The notes beneath the pieces were generated by a model, which did no database searches, had not been told where the DNA came from, and was given only the letters and a program-made list of their open reading frames with translations. The translations under genes were made by a program, and so were the position numbers. Below are positions 26,171 through 35,257 of a stretch of DNA of 64,000 bases, one piece after another; the first letter of the stretch is position 1, and each line of letters starts with the position of its first letter. The stretch is from NCBI GenBank assembly GCA_964487605.1, contig CAZARU010000003.1:1-64000 (forward strand), read 5' to 3'. Source of the DNA: JAJDAH01 sp964487605. GTDB taxonomy: Bacteria > Myxococcota_A > Polyangia > Polyangiales > Polyangiaceae.

Positions 26171-26920
26171 TCAGGCGGGGGGAGCTGCCGGGCGCCCGAG
26201 CTGCTCGCCGCGCCAAGGATCGCGCGCACGCCGCTGGACCTCGGCGACGGCCTCGCTGGGCGCGAAGGTCCCGAAGAGCCAGTCGCCCAGGGGGACGGTC
26301 ACGTTGAAGTTCCACCGCTGCATCAGGCGCGGATCGTGGTGCCGCGCGTGGTGCTCGCGAAGCCACGCGATCGCCCGCCGGCGGCCCACCCACGACGCCG
26401 GGGAGAGATGATAGGCCAGGTGGCTCAGCTCGTAGCTGACCATGTAGAGCGCGACCGTCACCAGGAAGAGCCATCCGACGTTCGCGGTGAACAACCAGGC
26501 CAGGCCCGCGGCCAGCGGTGCGGCCAGAAGGACGACGCCGGCCACCGCGGGCCCCGGGATGAGGACGAGCCGCAGCTCCTGCCAGCTCTTCATCGCCATG
26601 TCGCCGTAGCGATAGATGCGGTGGTGCATCGGCGTGTGCTGCTCGTAGACCACCGGAAACGGCCTCCAGCGGCGGTGGAGCAGGTGCTTGTGCGCGTGCC
26701 ACTCGAAGAGGTTCGCGCCCACGAACGTGAGGGGAATCACCGCGAGCTCGGCCAGACGCACTCCCGAGACGGCCCCCGCGGCGGCGACCAGGGCGGCGAT
26801 CCCCGGGCCGGTGGTGAGCGCGAGGTGCAGCCAGGGGCTGTACCAGCGCGGGGTGGCGTCCAGGGTGCGCTGCCGGAAGGCCTCCCGGCTCTCGACCTCG
26901 TCGTCCCAGCTCCGCGCCAT
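26171..26920 (-). CDS. Sterol desaturase/fatty acid hydroxylase superfamily membrane protein
   Basis: A 249-residue protein with several membrane helices and the His clusters of the family: HAHKHLLH, HTPMHH and HARHH, plus an outer LSHLAYH. These bind a di-iron centre that hydroxylates or desaturates lipids or sterols. The eight-histidine pattern is present. It lies 39 bases after the VOC protein gene in a long minus-strand run. The upstream edge is unusually A/T-rich for this genome (tataaattctgaaaaaacag), which may be a promoter or loop between genes. Substrate unknown. Confidence 0.88.
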   Translation of the reverse strand: MARSWDDEVESREAFRQRTLDATPRWYSPWLHLALTTGPGIAALVAAAGAVSGVRLAELAVIPLTFVGANLFEWHAHKHLLHRRWRPFPVVYEQHTPMHHRIYRYGDMAMKSWQELRLVLIPGPAVAGVVLLAAPLAAGLAWLFTANVGWLFLVTVALYMVSYELSHLAYHLSPASWVGRRRAIAWLREHHARHHDPRLMQRWNFNVTVPLGDWLFGTFAPSEAVAEVQRRARDPWRGEQLGRPAAPPA

Positions 26921-26959
26921 CCCGAGTCTATAAATTCTGAAAAAACAGAATGCAAGGCC

Positions 26960-27376
26960 TCAGGTCGCGAAGAGCCGAGCCTCGTCCCTGAATGCCTTGA
27001 ATTCCAGGGCGTTCCCGCTGGGATCCTCGAAGAACATGGTCGCCTGCTCCCCCACCTGTCCCTCGAACCGAACGTGCGGCTCGATGACGAACGCGAGCCC
27101 GCGGGCCGTCAGGCGTGCCGCGAGCTGGTGCCAGGCGTCCCACTCGAGCACCACGCCGAAGTGACGGACGGGAACGGCGTCGCCGTCCACCTCGTTCGTC
27201 GCCATGGCGTCGCGATTCGCCACGACGTGCGCGCTGATCTGATGCCCCCAGAAGTCGAAGTCGACCCAGCGCTCGGCCGCGCGCCCCTCGCGGCAGCCCA
27301 GAACGTCCCCGTAGAACGCGCGGGTCGTGTCGAGGTCGCGGACCGGGAAGGCGAGGTGGAACGGGCGGGTCGGCAT
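26960..27376 (-). CDS. VOC family (glyoxalase-fold) protein
   Basis: A 138-residue single VOC unit. It opens with FHLAFPVRDLDTTRAFYGDV and ends with TMFFEDPSGNALEFKAF. Metal ligand candidates are His in the first strand, His/Glu in VRHFGVVLEW and Glu in the last strand. The family includes glyoxalases, dioxygenases and resistance proteins; this member resembles dioxygenase-like bacterial VOC proteins without an assigned reaction. It sits between a polytopic membrane protein and a fatty-acid hydroxylase, each with gaps under 40 bases. Confidence 0.88.
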   Translation of the reverse strand: MPTRPFHLAFPVRDLDTTRAFYGDVLGCREGRAAERWVDFDFWGHQISAHVVANRDAMATNEVDGDAVPVRHFGVVLEWDAWHQLAARLTARGLAFVIEPHVRFEGQVGEQATMFFEDPSGNALEFKAFRDEARLFAT

Positions 27377-27414
27377 GGGCCGAGCGTAACGCACACCCGA
27401 GCGCCGCGGTGGCC

Positions 27415-29097
27415 CTACGGGGCGCTCGCGGGGCGACCGCGAGCGGGCAGGCTCGCGCGGCGCAACCGATCCGGTGCGGAAGCCAGCCAGCGCAGGCGCG
27501 GCGCGTCGAGGTCGTGATCGAACTCGAAGGCGATGCGGGTGGGCCCGGCGGGGCCTGCTTCGAGGACGCGGACCCGGAGCCCGGCCGCCGACGTGGTGTC
27601 GCCGGGCGAGAGCTCCGCGGACGGCGCGCGAAACAGTACGGCCGTTTGATCGACGCAGAGCGCTCCCCCTTCGGCGGCGACGATCAGCGTGCGGTCGCCG
27701 GCGCGCTCGACCGTCAGCGTCGCCGCGGACGTCGCCAGGATTCGCCAGGTCGCGGACGTCTCGTGCCCGGCAGCCCGACGCTCGAACGGAGGGTAGAGCA
27801 CGTCGAACAGGTGCAGTCCGCCGACGAGGACGTTCGTGACCCCCGCGTCTGCGGAGAGGTCCGATGCGGCGTAGCGCGCGCGCGCGCCGTCGGTGAGCGC
27901 GCGCCAGGCGCGCGACTGGGCGGCCGTCTCGAGCGGTGCCACGACGAAGTGCGTGACCCCGACGAGGGCCGCCGCCGCGAGCGTCACGAGCCGCCCGTCG
28001 CGCCGGAGCACGGCGCTGGCCACCACCACGGCGATGCACGCGGCTCCGCCCACCGACGGGAGCACGAGTAGCCGCACGTTCGGCGCCGTGGCCGCGACCG
28101 GCAACATCCCGAGGAGCGCGCCGAGCGCGAGCGCGGTGACCTCCCTCGGGCACGACATGACCCGAGCGGCGCGAGGAAGCACGACGGCCAGCGGCACGAG
28201 GGCCACGAGCGCCAGACCGGCGCCGACCTTCGAGATCGCGACGGCACCGCCGGCTTCCGTCCAGACCAGCGCGGCGAGCCGTCCGGGAAGCGCACCGAGG
28301 CTCGCCAAGGGCTCGGCGATGGGGTCGAGGTACACCGCCGAACCTCGCGCGCCGTATCCGAGCCCGACGTGCAGTGCGGCGTAGAAGAAGCCGGGCACCG
28401 CGAATGCCAGGGCGCTCGCGATGCGGCATCGGCTCTGCCCCGGCCCTGCCGCGAGCTCCCACGTCACGACGTACGCCAGGGCGCCGAACGCGTACTCGCC
28501 GGCGAGCAGCGCCGCCGTGAACAGCGTCGCCGAGGCCATGGACGTACCCGGACTACGGCTGCGGTGCGCCACGTGGGCGCTCACGGCGGCGAGTCCCAGC
28601 GCCGCCGCGGCGAGAGCGGGTCGGTTCGCGAGCCACCCGAGGGGCATCACGTGCGCGGGGTCCACGGCGAACGCCAGGGTCGCCATCGCCGCGGCCGGCG
28701 CTCCGACGAGGCGCCGCAAGAGGTGAGCCGCCGCGACCACGGCGGCGCCGTACCAGGCCAGCGAGTGCAGGTGGCGCCCCAGAGGCCCCAGGCCCAGCGC
28801 GTGCTCGCCGGCTATCAGCGCGCTCGCGAGCGGTCGCAGCGCCGCGAGGCGCAGCTCCGGATGAGACCACCAGGGCATGACGCCCGCGTCCTGCAGCGGT
28901 CCGAGCTCGCCCCGATCCGCGCGGACGAAGGAGTAGAGGTCGAGAACGTGGCGGGGAACCGGATACGTCCCGTCGAGCATCGCGCGCTGCAGATGGTCGT
29001 CGGCGGCGAGCCCCGAACCGATGGACGGCGCGTGGAGCGCGGCGCCCGCGACCACCACACCGGCCACGACCCACCAGAACCGAGGGCCTGCGCTCAC
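27415..29097 (-). CDS. Polytopic membrane protein, possibly GT-C-like
   Basis: A 560-residue protein with about ten hydrophobic helices. The GTG start overlaps the methyltransferase stop (GTGA), implying coupled translation. An acidic loop after the first helix (GLAADDHLQRAMLDG) recalls the catalytic loop of GT-C glycosyltransferases, and the C-terminal 150 residues are a soluble beta-rich domain. No conserved signature lets me name the family. If GT-C-like, it would move a sugar from a lipid carrier to an envelope acceptor. That is tentative. Confidence 0.65.
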   Translation of the reverse strand: MSAGPRFWWVVAGVVVAGAALHAPSIGSGLAADDHLQRAMLDGTYPVPRHVLDLYSFVRADRGELGPLQDAGVMPWWSHPELRLAALRPLASALIAGEHALGLGPLGRHLHSLAWYGAAVVAAAHLLRRLVGAPAAAMATLAFAVDPAHVMPLGWLANRPALAAAALGLAAVSAHVAHRSRSPGTSMASATLFTAALLAGEYAFGALAYVVTWELAAGPGQSRCRIASALAFAVPGFFYAALHVGLGYGARGSAVYLDPIAEPLASLGALPGRLAALVWTEAGGAVAISKVGAGLALVALVPLAVVLPRAARVMSCPREVTALALGALLGMLPVAATAPNVRLLVLPSVGGAACIAVVVASAVLRRDGRLVTLAAAALVGVTHFVVAPLETAAQSRAWRALTDGARARYAASDLSADAGVTNVLVGGLHLFDVLYPPFERRAAGHETSATWRILATSAATLTVERAGDRTLIVAAEGGALCVDQTAVLFRAPSAELSPGDTTSAAGLRVRVLEAGPAGPTRIAFEFDHDLDAPRLRWLASAPDRLRRASLPARGRPASAP

Positions 29098-29924
29098 TTC
29101 GTGGCGACGATATACGCCAGCCAGGCCTTGTGGTTCTCGGACTTCTTCCGGGGCCGGAGCACGCCCGATCCCTTGCCGTGGGCGGCGTCGGTCTCCCAGT
29201 ACACGACCGAGCGGGAAAAGCCGGCTTCCTCCAGCAGCTCGGAGAGCTCCCGCATCGTCCAGAGCCGCCAGTCGTAGCGGAAGGCGCGCCGGAGCCTGGA
29301 TCCGTCCGGGAACTCGAAGTGGATGTAGTTCACGATGGAGCTGTCGATGGGATTCACCGAGTGCTGCTCCCACACGTAGCGAAAGCCGCCCTTGATGCGG
29401 CGCCGCTCGGTGAGCGTCACCTGCGCCTCGCTCCCTCCGTACGTGTCCAGGAAGAACGCGCCGCCCCTGGCGAGCGACCGATGCACGCGGCGAAAGTACC
29501 GGAGCATCGTCGCGCGCTCCTTGAAGATCCAGTAGCTGAAGTTGTACGCGCAGATGACGTCGAAGCGGCTGCCCGCAGGGTCCAGCACGTTGCCCTTCAC
29601 GATCGTCACGCGCGCGCGCGCGTCTCCGAGCGGTGCGAGGTTGTGCGCTTCTCCCCAGGACAGCGTTCGCGCGTCCAGGTCCACGCCCGTAGCGAAGCGG
29701 TCCTCGCCGCGCCGCGCCCACTCCGCGCAGAGCAGCGCGGTGCCGCAGAAATCCTCGCGAAGTCGCTTCGCCTTGCGCCCGGTCATGCGCCGGAACGTCA
29801 GCTCGATGAAGTCCGCCTCCATCTCGGCGTCCTGGACGGAGCGCTGGTAGAGGTCGTGCCGATCCGCGTTCTTCGCGGTGAGGCCGCCTCGCTTGCGCCG
29901 CGTGGCGCGTCGCTTCTTCTTCAT
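29094..29924 (-). CDS. Class I SAM-dependent methyltransferase
   Basis: A 276-residue protein with a very basic N-terminus (MKKKRRATRRKRGG). The SAM-binding fold is visible: motif I region LREDFCGTALLCAEWARRG, an acidic strand end GVDLDARTLSWGEA, VTIVKGNVLD and the motif IV-like FDVICAYNFSYW. The acceptor is unknown; the closest well-known shape is that of bacterial methyltransferase_11/25-type enzymes. The stop codon overlaps the next start by four bases, so it is made together with the polytopic membrane protein and they probably act on the same substrate. Confidence 0.85.
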   Translation of the reverse strand: MKKKRRATRRKRGGLTAKNADRHDLYQRSVQDAEMEADFIELTFRRMTGRKAKRLREDFCGTALLCAEWARRGEDRFATGVDLDARTLSWGEAHNLAPLGDARARVTIVKGNVLDPAGSRFDVICAYNFSYWIFKERATMLRYFRRVHRSLARGGAFFLDTYGGSEAQVTLTERRRIKGGFRYVWEQHSVNPIDSSIVNYIHFEFPDGSRLRRAFRYDWRLWTMRELSELLEEAGFSRSVVYWETDAAHGKGSGVLRPRKKSENHKAWLAYIVATK

Positions 29925-29956
29925 GGCCTCTCTCTTCCTGGAGAAGGGGCGGCCTT

Positions 29957-31240
29957 TTACCTGCAACGCACCGTTCGGGTCCAGGTCCTCCAGTCGGCGA
30001 CGTAGGCCAGCAGGGCCCCGCCCGGCGCGGCCGAGAGCGTTGCGGTGGAGAAAGCCCTCGCTCGGGCCACGACGACCGAGGCCCCCAGGCCACCGGCCTC
30101 GAGCGGGGCCAGGTGCAGCTCCTGGGGCGAACGCGGGCGTGCCTCGGCGGGGCGCGCGTAGAGCACGGCGGGCTTGCCGCAGAGGGTTGCGCTGTCCACG
30201 GGGGCCGGATCGAGTCCGTTCGGGTAGTCGCGCCAGGCGACGTCGGCGCCCATTCTCGGGGGGCTCGACAGGGGAATGCGCGCGAGCCCGAACCGCGTGA
30301 TGTCCCGCTCGAGGGCTACCAGCGCCGTGAGACCGCCCTCGGTGCCGACGGCGCTGAGCTGCGTGAGCGCCTGCGCCGCGCCGCCCAGCCACACCACGGT
30401 GTCCTCCCCGAGGACGACCGTGCTCCCGTCGAACGTGATGCGCCGCGCATGAACTGGCGACATGCCGCTCCGGCCTTCGAGCGACACCGCGACCAGATCG
30501 CCCCCGGTCGCCGCCAGGGCCACGGTGTTGGCGGCCGATCCTTCCGGCGTGAGGTCGAACGTGCCGCCGCCTTCGACCCACAGGCGGGCCCGCAGGGGAG
30601 CGTCGTCCGTGGCGCCCCGCGCGAGGTAGGCGGCCAAGCGCGGCGCCCCTTCGGGACGTGACTCGGGCGTGACGGCCGCGCTCCCGTCGCGAGCGTCGTG
30701 CGCCAGGATCTCGAGCGGGCCGATCTTCTCGGCGGTGACCGCGCGCCGCACGAGTCGCCCGCGCGAGATCCAGTAGGCGTGGTCGGCGTCCGCCGCGGGG
30801 GCACGCGCCAGCGGCACGAAGGACCCCGCGTCGCCCTGCACGGGGGCGACAGGGCATTCGGCTGCCTTCGGGCCGGCGGGCCACTTGCCCAGGCGGGCGA
30901 GCTTCACGTCGTCGTTGCGCTCGACCATCACGACCCCCCGCGCCGTCGCGCGCGCGGCCGCTGCCGGCCCGCAGTCGCCGACGTCGTCGAGCACCCACGG
31001 CACCGCGCCGGCGTCCGAGCTCTCCGGCGGGTCGGTGCGCTCGCGGTCGGGATCCCTGGTCGGCTCGGCCTGGGTCACCGGGACGGGCGCGCGCGCCGAC
31101 GCCGTCGCGCTCGGCGCGGAGGGTGCGCTCGGTGCAGGCGCGGCGGCGGGCCCCGGGCGCTCCCGCCGGCACCCGCTCGTCGCGAGGAGAGCGATCAGCG
31201 TGGCGGTCGCAACCAGCCTCCGGGGCGCGCCGGGGGTCAC
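29957..31240 (-). CDS. Lipoprotein of unknown function, beta-propeller-like
   Basis: A 427-residue protein. The GTG start overlaps the FGGY kinase stop (GTGA). A signal peptide leads to lipobox TSGC, then a Pro/Ala/Ser spacer of about 50 residues. The mature domain has repeated short beta segments (VVMVERNDDVKLARLG, ITFDGSTVVLGEDTVVWLGG, ALLAYVADWRTWTRTV) suggestive of a propeller or other beta repeat, with no recognised family. It is coupled to metabolic genes upstream and a methyltransferase downstream. A substrate-binding or sensing role is possible. Confidence 0.65.
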   Translation of the reverse strand: MTPGAPRRLVATATLIALLATSGCRRERPGPAAAPAPSAPSAPSATASARAPVPVTQAEPTRDPDRERTDPPESSDAGAVPWVLDDVGDCGPAAAARATARGVVMVERNDDVKLARLGKWPAGPKAAECPVAPVQGDAGSFVPLARAPAADADHAYWISRGRLVRRAVTAEKIGPLEILAHDARDGSAAVTPESRPEGAPRLAAYLARGATDDAPLRARLWVEGGGTFDLTPEGSAANTVALAATGGDLVAVSLEGRSGMSPVHARRITFDGSTVVLGEDTVVWLGGAAQALTQLSAVGTEGGLTALVALERDITRFGLARIPLSSPPRMGADVAWRDYPNGLDPAPVDSATLCGKPAVLYARPAEARPRSPQELHLAPLEAGGLGASVVVARARAFSTATLSAAPGGALLAYVADWRTWTRTVRCR

Positions 31241-32772
31241 GGGGTTGCCTCGAGCGCGACGAGCCGCCCCATGGTCTCGCGCAGCGCCGGGTAGACGTGG
31301 CGATACACGTCGTCGAAGAGGCGGCGGTAGCGCGCTCTCGACGCGCCGGGCTCGAAGCGCTCTCCCGTGCTCGTCATGGAGGCCACGGCGGCGTCGAGGT
31401 CGGCGTGCAGTCCGCCGGCCACCGCGGCGAGGATCCCCGCGCCCAGCGCGGTGGCCTCCGACGAGCCGGCGCGCACGACGCTCCGCTCCGTCGCGTCGGC
31501 GACAATCTGGCAGAAGAGATCGCTGCGCGAGCCGCCGCCCATCACGACCAGCTCTCCGATGCGCGTGCCCGTGCTCCCTTCCACGCCCGACGAGTGCAGG
31601 CGCTGCTCGAGCGCCAGGCCCTCGAGGATCGCGCGGTACAGGTGCGGGGCTCCGTGATGGCCGCGCAGGCCCAGGAGGACGCCGCTTGCCGCGTCGTCCC
31701 AGTACGGGTTCATCACCCCGTTGAAGTACGGCACCGCCACGAGCCCGTCGGAGCCCGGAGGCAGGGCGTGCGCCGCCGCTTCGAGCTCGCCGAGCGCCAC
31801 CGTCGCGTCGGCATCACGGCCGAGCAGGCGCTCCGCCAGCCAGGTGAGGGTGAAGGTGCCGCCCTGCAGGTCGGTCTCCAGGAAGTACGTCCCCTCGCGC
31901 GCGCCGTAGAGGGTACGAAAAGCGGAGTCCACCACGTACCGCTCGGACGAGACGCCCGACACGATCGCAGTCCCGAGGTTCAGGTAGGCGCGGTCGAGCG
32001 TCGTGATCCCCGCCCCGATGCCCGCCGCCTGTCCATCACCCGCCCCCGCGACCACCGGCAGCCCCGCGCGCAGGCCGGTGCTCTGCGCCGCGGCGCTCGT
32101 GATGGCGCCCAGGACCGCGCCGGGCGCGACGAGCTCGGGAACGCTGCGCTCGTCGAGCCCGGCGAGGGCGAGGAGCTCGGGCGACCACGCGCGGGCCTGC
32201 ATGTCCACGACGCCGAGCGGATCGGCCGACGCGAGCGACGTGGCGAAGCGTCCCGTGAGCCGCTGGGCCAGGTACGCATGGACGTCGAGGAACCGAGGTT
32301 GCGCGCTGCGGAGCGACGGCTCGGTTCGCAGCAGGTGCAGCAGCTTGTAGAGCGACGGCGTCGTGGACGGTGGCTTGCCCGTCAGCTCGAGCAGGCGGCG
32401 TGCCCCGACCCGTTCGGCGGTGCGCGGGACCTCGGCGCGGCAGCGCGCGTCCATCCAGACGATGGCGGGGCGAAGCGGCGTGCCGTTCGGGTCCGTGAGC
32501 ACGAACGTCTCGCGCTGGTTGGCGATGCACACCGCGCCGACACGATCCGCGCCGCTCGTCCCGAGCGCCTGCGTCGCCGCTCCGAACGCGGCGCAGGCCG
32601 CGGTCCACCAGCTCTCGGCGTCCTGCTCCCAGGCGCCCGGCGTCGGATTGTCCAGCGCAATGGCCGCGCGCCCCTCGGCGACGGCCTCACCTCGGGCGTT
32701 CCACGCCACGGCCTTGGCCGCGGTGGTGCTGCTGTCGAGGGCGAGGACGACGTCCCGGTCCACGTCAGCCAC
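31237..32772 (-). CDS. FGGY-family carbohydrate kinase (xylulokinase/glycerol kinase-like)
   Basis: A 511-residue protein read from GTG; TTG and GTG starts lie within a few codons. It carries the actin-like ATPase fold of FGGY kinases: LALDSSTTAAKAVAWNARGE (phosphate 1), WEQDAESWWTA, ANQRETFVLTD, VWMDARC, AGAGDGQAAGIGAG and the C-terminal VMGGGSRSDLFCQIVAD. It phosphorylates a sugar or polyol; sequence detail is closer to xylulokinase than to glycerol kinase, but the neighbour is a glycerol-3-phosphate dehydrogenase-type gene, which it overlaps. A polyol pathway is a reasonable inference. Confidence 0.88.
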   Translation of the reverse strand: MADVDRDVVLALDSSTTAAKAVAWNARGEAVAEGRAAIALDNPTPGAWEQDAESWWTAACAAFGAATQALGTSGADRVGAVCIANQRETFVLTDPNGTPLRPAIVWMDARCRAEVPRTAERVGARRLLELTGKPPSTTPSLYKLLHLLRTEPSLRSAQPRFLDVHAYLAQRLTGRFATSLASADPLGVVDMQARAWSPELLALAGLDERSVPELVAPGAVLGAITSAAAQSTGLRAGLPVVAGAGDGQAAGIGAGITTLDRAYLNLGTAIVSGVSSERYVVDSAFRTLYGAREGTYFLETDLQGGTFTLTWLAERLLGRDADATVALGELEAAAHALPPGSDGLVAVPYFNGVMNPYWDDAASGVLLGLRGHHGAPHLYRAILEGLALEQRLHSSGVEGSTGTRIGELVVMGGGSRSDLFCQIVADATERSVVRAGSSEATALGAGILAAVAGGLHADLDAAVASMTSTGERFEPGASRARYRRLFDDVYRHVYPALRETMGRLVALEATP

Positions 32773-33814
32773 CAAAGAACTCGTCGAAGGGGACGTCCAC
32801 CGCGGCTCCGTCGAGGGCGACGGCGGCGAGGTGTTCGAGCAGCGGGAAGCTCCTCCGCGACAGCGCGCCGCGCGCGTCGAGCACCGGGAGCGCCGCTCGC
32901 AGCACGCGCAGCACGTCGAGGCACTCGAGGGTCGCTCCCTCCATCTTCTCGACGGCCTCGGCCGTGGTCAGGCCGAGCCCCAGCCAGCGCCCGAAGCGCC
33001 CCGTTCGCCCGCCGTTCGTGGTCACGTCCAGGTCGCCGACACCGCTCAGACCCACGGGCGTGTCCGTGTCGCCGCCCGTCACACGCACCAGCTGGCGCAT
33101 CTCGTGGACTGCCTGCGCGAACACTGCGGACTCGTAGTTGTGGAACGCGATGCTTCCGCCGGTGCCGCCCGCGCGTTCGTTCAGCCCATGGGCGAAGGCG
33201 ATGCCCATGGCGTAGGCGTTCTTGAGCGCGGCGCACACCTCGTGCCCCACGACGTCGCGGCTCGTCCAGACGCGGTAGTAGCCGCCGCGGAAGCTCGCGG
33301 CCAGGGCGTCGAGCGCGTCCGACGTCCGCCCCGCGAACACGACGCACGACGGCACGCGTCGCGCCAGCTCGCCGGCGATGCAGGGGCCGGTCACGCCGGC
33401 CGGCGCGACCCGGCGCGTCGAGGGCTCCGGAAGGCAGTCCGCGAGCACGTCCGGCAGGACCCGAACGCGCTGTCCATCCCACTCGAGTCCCTTGCTCACC
33501 ATCAGGATCGGCAGCTCCGGGTGCGCAAACGGCGCGAGCTTCTCCGCGGCCCACCGTACCCCCTGGCTGCTCACGCCGAGCACCACGGCGTCGACGCCGA
33601 CCATCGCGTCGGCCAGGTCCTCGTCGAAGTGGGGCTCCACGGCGCGTGGCAGCTCGAGCGCCAGCTTCGGGTGGCGGCCGTCTCGGCGCAGGCTCTCGAT
33701 GATCTCACGGTCGAGGTGGGTCCCGACCAACCGAACGCGATGTCCCCTGTCGACCAGAGGCAGCGCGATGGCCGAGCCCATCATGCCGGCCCCGAGGACG
33801 ACGAAGTTCTGCAT
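32765..33814 (-). CDS. gpsA: NAD(P)-dependent glycerol-3-phosphate dehydrogenase family protein
   Basis: A 349-residue protein. The Rossmann motif is VVLGAGMMGSAIALPL. Substrate-binding and catalytic lysines are in place: Lys108 in MVSKGLEW and Lys198 in CAALKNAYAMG, with GPCIAGELA between them. GpsA makes sn-glycerol-3-phosphate from dihydroxyacetone phosphate for phospholipid synthesis. Because it overlaps an FGGY kinase by several bases, a catabolic variant acting on another polyol phosphate is also possible, so the gene symbol is given with moderate certainty. It heads an eight-gene minus-strand run. Confidence 0.85.
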   Translation of the reverse strand: MQNFVVLGAGMMGSAIALPLVDRGHRVRLVGTHLDREIIESLRRDGRHPKLALELPRAVEPHFDEDLADAMVGVDAVVLGVSSQGVRWAAEKLAPFAHPELPILMVSKGLEWDGQRVRVLPDVLADCLPEPSTRRVAPAGVTGPCIAGELARRVPSCVVFAGRTSDALDALAASFRGGYYRVWTSRDVVGHEVCAALKNAYAMGIAFAHGLNERAGGTGGSIAFHNYESAVFAQAVHEMRQLVRVTGGDTDTPVGLSGVGDLDVTTNGGRTGRFGRWLGLGLTTAEAVEKMEGATLECLDVLRVLRAALPVLDARGALSRRSFPLLEHLAAVALDGAAVDVPFDEFFGG

Positions 33815-33858
33815 CGCGCCGATGGCTAGCCGGGGGTGCGGCGCGATACAACGCGGGC

Positions 33859-34635
33859 GTGGCGACGGTGACTTTCGTGGGGACCGGCGAGGCCTTCGAC
33901 GACACCCTGCCGAACACCAGCCTGCTCTATCGTGGGTCGAAGACCGTGCTCTTCGACTGCGGGTTCTCCGTGCCGCAGGCCTACTGGCGCCAGGGGCTCG
34001 GTGCGGACGCGCTGGACGCCGTCTATCTCACGCACTGGCACGCCGACCACGCGTTCGGTCTGCCCGCACTGCTTCTGCGGCTGCGCGAGGACGGTCGCCA
34101 GCGCCCGCTTCGCGTCGTGAGCGGGCCCGGCGTGAAGGAGCGACTCCTGCACCTGCTCGACCTCGCGTATCCGGGCGCCTACGCGCCCACGCGGTGCTAT
34201 CCCATCGAACCCATCGAGCTCTCGCCGGGAGCCGTGCTCCTTCTCGACGATCTTCGGCTCACCTGCGCCCAGAGCGCCCATCCCATCACGAATCTCTCGG
34301 TGCGCGTCGACGATGGCTCCACTTCGACCTGCTACAGCGGAGACGGGGCACCCACCGACGGGACCCTCGCGCTCTACCAGGGCGCCGACCTGCTCGTGCA
34401 CGAGTGCTACGGGGCCGTGGCCGGTGCCCGGGGCCATGCCTCGCTCGACGCGCTCCTGCCCGTCGTGCGGCAGGCGGAGGTCGGCACGCTCGCGCTGCTC
34501 CACGTCCGTCGCGACGGAAAGGACGCGATGCGGGCGGCGGTTCGAGGGCACGCGCCGCCCCCCCGCGTGGTCCTCGTCGAGCCCGGCCAGGCGCTCGCCG
34601 TCGGCGTGCCGCGGCACGTCCCCACGGCGGATTGA
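33859..34635 (+). CDS. Metallo-beta-lactamase fold hydrolase (RNase Z-like)
   Basis: A 258-residue protein with GTG start. The zinc site signature is HWHADH at residues 59-64 (His59, His61, Asp63, His64), preceded by VTFVGTGEAFDDTLPNTS, a hallmark of RNase Z/arylsulfatase-type MBL proteins. Further ligands are SAHPITN, CYSGDGAPTDG and a late LLHVRRD. It lacks the exosite of tRNase Z, so a general phosphodiesterase or arylsulfatase-like role is more likely. It reads into the sigma factor gene 37 bases downstream. Confidence 0.88.
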   Translation: MATVTFVGTGEAFDDTLPNTSLLYRGSKTVLFDCGFSVPQAYWRQGLGADALDAVYLTHWHADHAFGLPALLLRLREDGRQRPLRVVSGPGVKERLLHLLDLAYPGAYAPTRCYPIEPIELSPGAVLLLDDLRLTCAQSAHPITNLSVRVDDGSTSTCYSGDGAPTDGTLALYQGADLLVHECYGAVAGARGHASLDALLPVVRQAEVGTLALLHVRRDGKDAMRAAVRGHAPPPRVVLVEPGQALAVGVPRHVPTAD

Positions 34636-34672
34636 CCCCGCCGAACGCGTGCTAGGCTCGGCGTCCAGTCGA

Positions 34673-35257
34673 GTGGGGCAATCCGCATCAGACGACGACA
34701 CGCGCGATGCGCTGCTCATAGCGCGTGCCGCCAGAGGCGACACCAGCGCCCTCGCGGCGCTCTACGATCGCCACGCGCCCGTCATGCTGGCGCTCGCGCG
34801 TCACATGCTGCGCGGCCGTGGCGAGCCCGAAGATCTGGTCCACGACGTCTTCCTCGAGGCCTGGCGCCACAGCGCGGAGTACGATCACGAGCGTGGCACC
34901 GTTCGGGCGTGGCTCGTCCTGCGCACCCGTAGCCGCGCCATCGATCTCCTCCGCTCTGCCCGGGTCACCCGGAGGGTGGGGGACCCTACCGGCGTCCTGT
35001 CGGGGATCGCAGGCACCGAGGGTGCCGACGATCTCGAGCTCGGTCCCGACCGAAACGCCGTGCGCGAAGCCCTCGCCGAGCTCCCGGAGGAGCAGCGCCG
35101 CGTGCTGCTGCTGGGCTACTATCGAGGCCTGAGTTCCAGCGAGATCGCCGAGGAGATTGGCGTGCCCATCGGGACCGTGAAGTCTCGCGTGCTGGCCGCC
35201 CTGACGAAGCTCCGCGGCTGCTACGTGGGTTCGGTGCGCGACGGAGGTGACCGGTGA
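34673..35257 (+). CDS. ECF RNA polymerase sigma factor
   Basis: About 194 residues from a GTG (another GTG lies 24 bases earlier). Region 2 is RGDTSALAALYDRHAPVMLA, GEPEDLVHDVFLEAWRH and RAWLVLRTRSRAIDLLRSAR. Region 4 is LAELPEEQRRVLLLGYYRGL, followed by SSSEIAEEIGVPIGTVKSRV. It should direct RNA polymerase to a small regulon. The stop overlaps the start of the cupin gene (GTGA), so sigma and putative anti-sigma are translationally coupled, the common layout for ECF11/ChrR-type pairs. Confidence 0.92.
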   Translation: MGQSASDDDTRDALLIARAARGDTSALAALYDRHAPVMLALARHMLRGRGEPEDLVHDVFLEAWRHSAEYDHERGTVRAWLVLRTRSRAIDLLRSARVTRRVGDPTGVLSGIAGTEGADDLELGPDRNAVREALAELPEEQRRVLLLGYYRGLSSSEIAEEIGVPIGTVKSRVLAALTKLRGCYVGSVRDGGDR

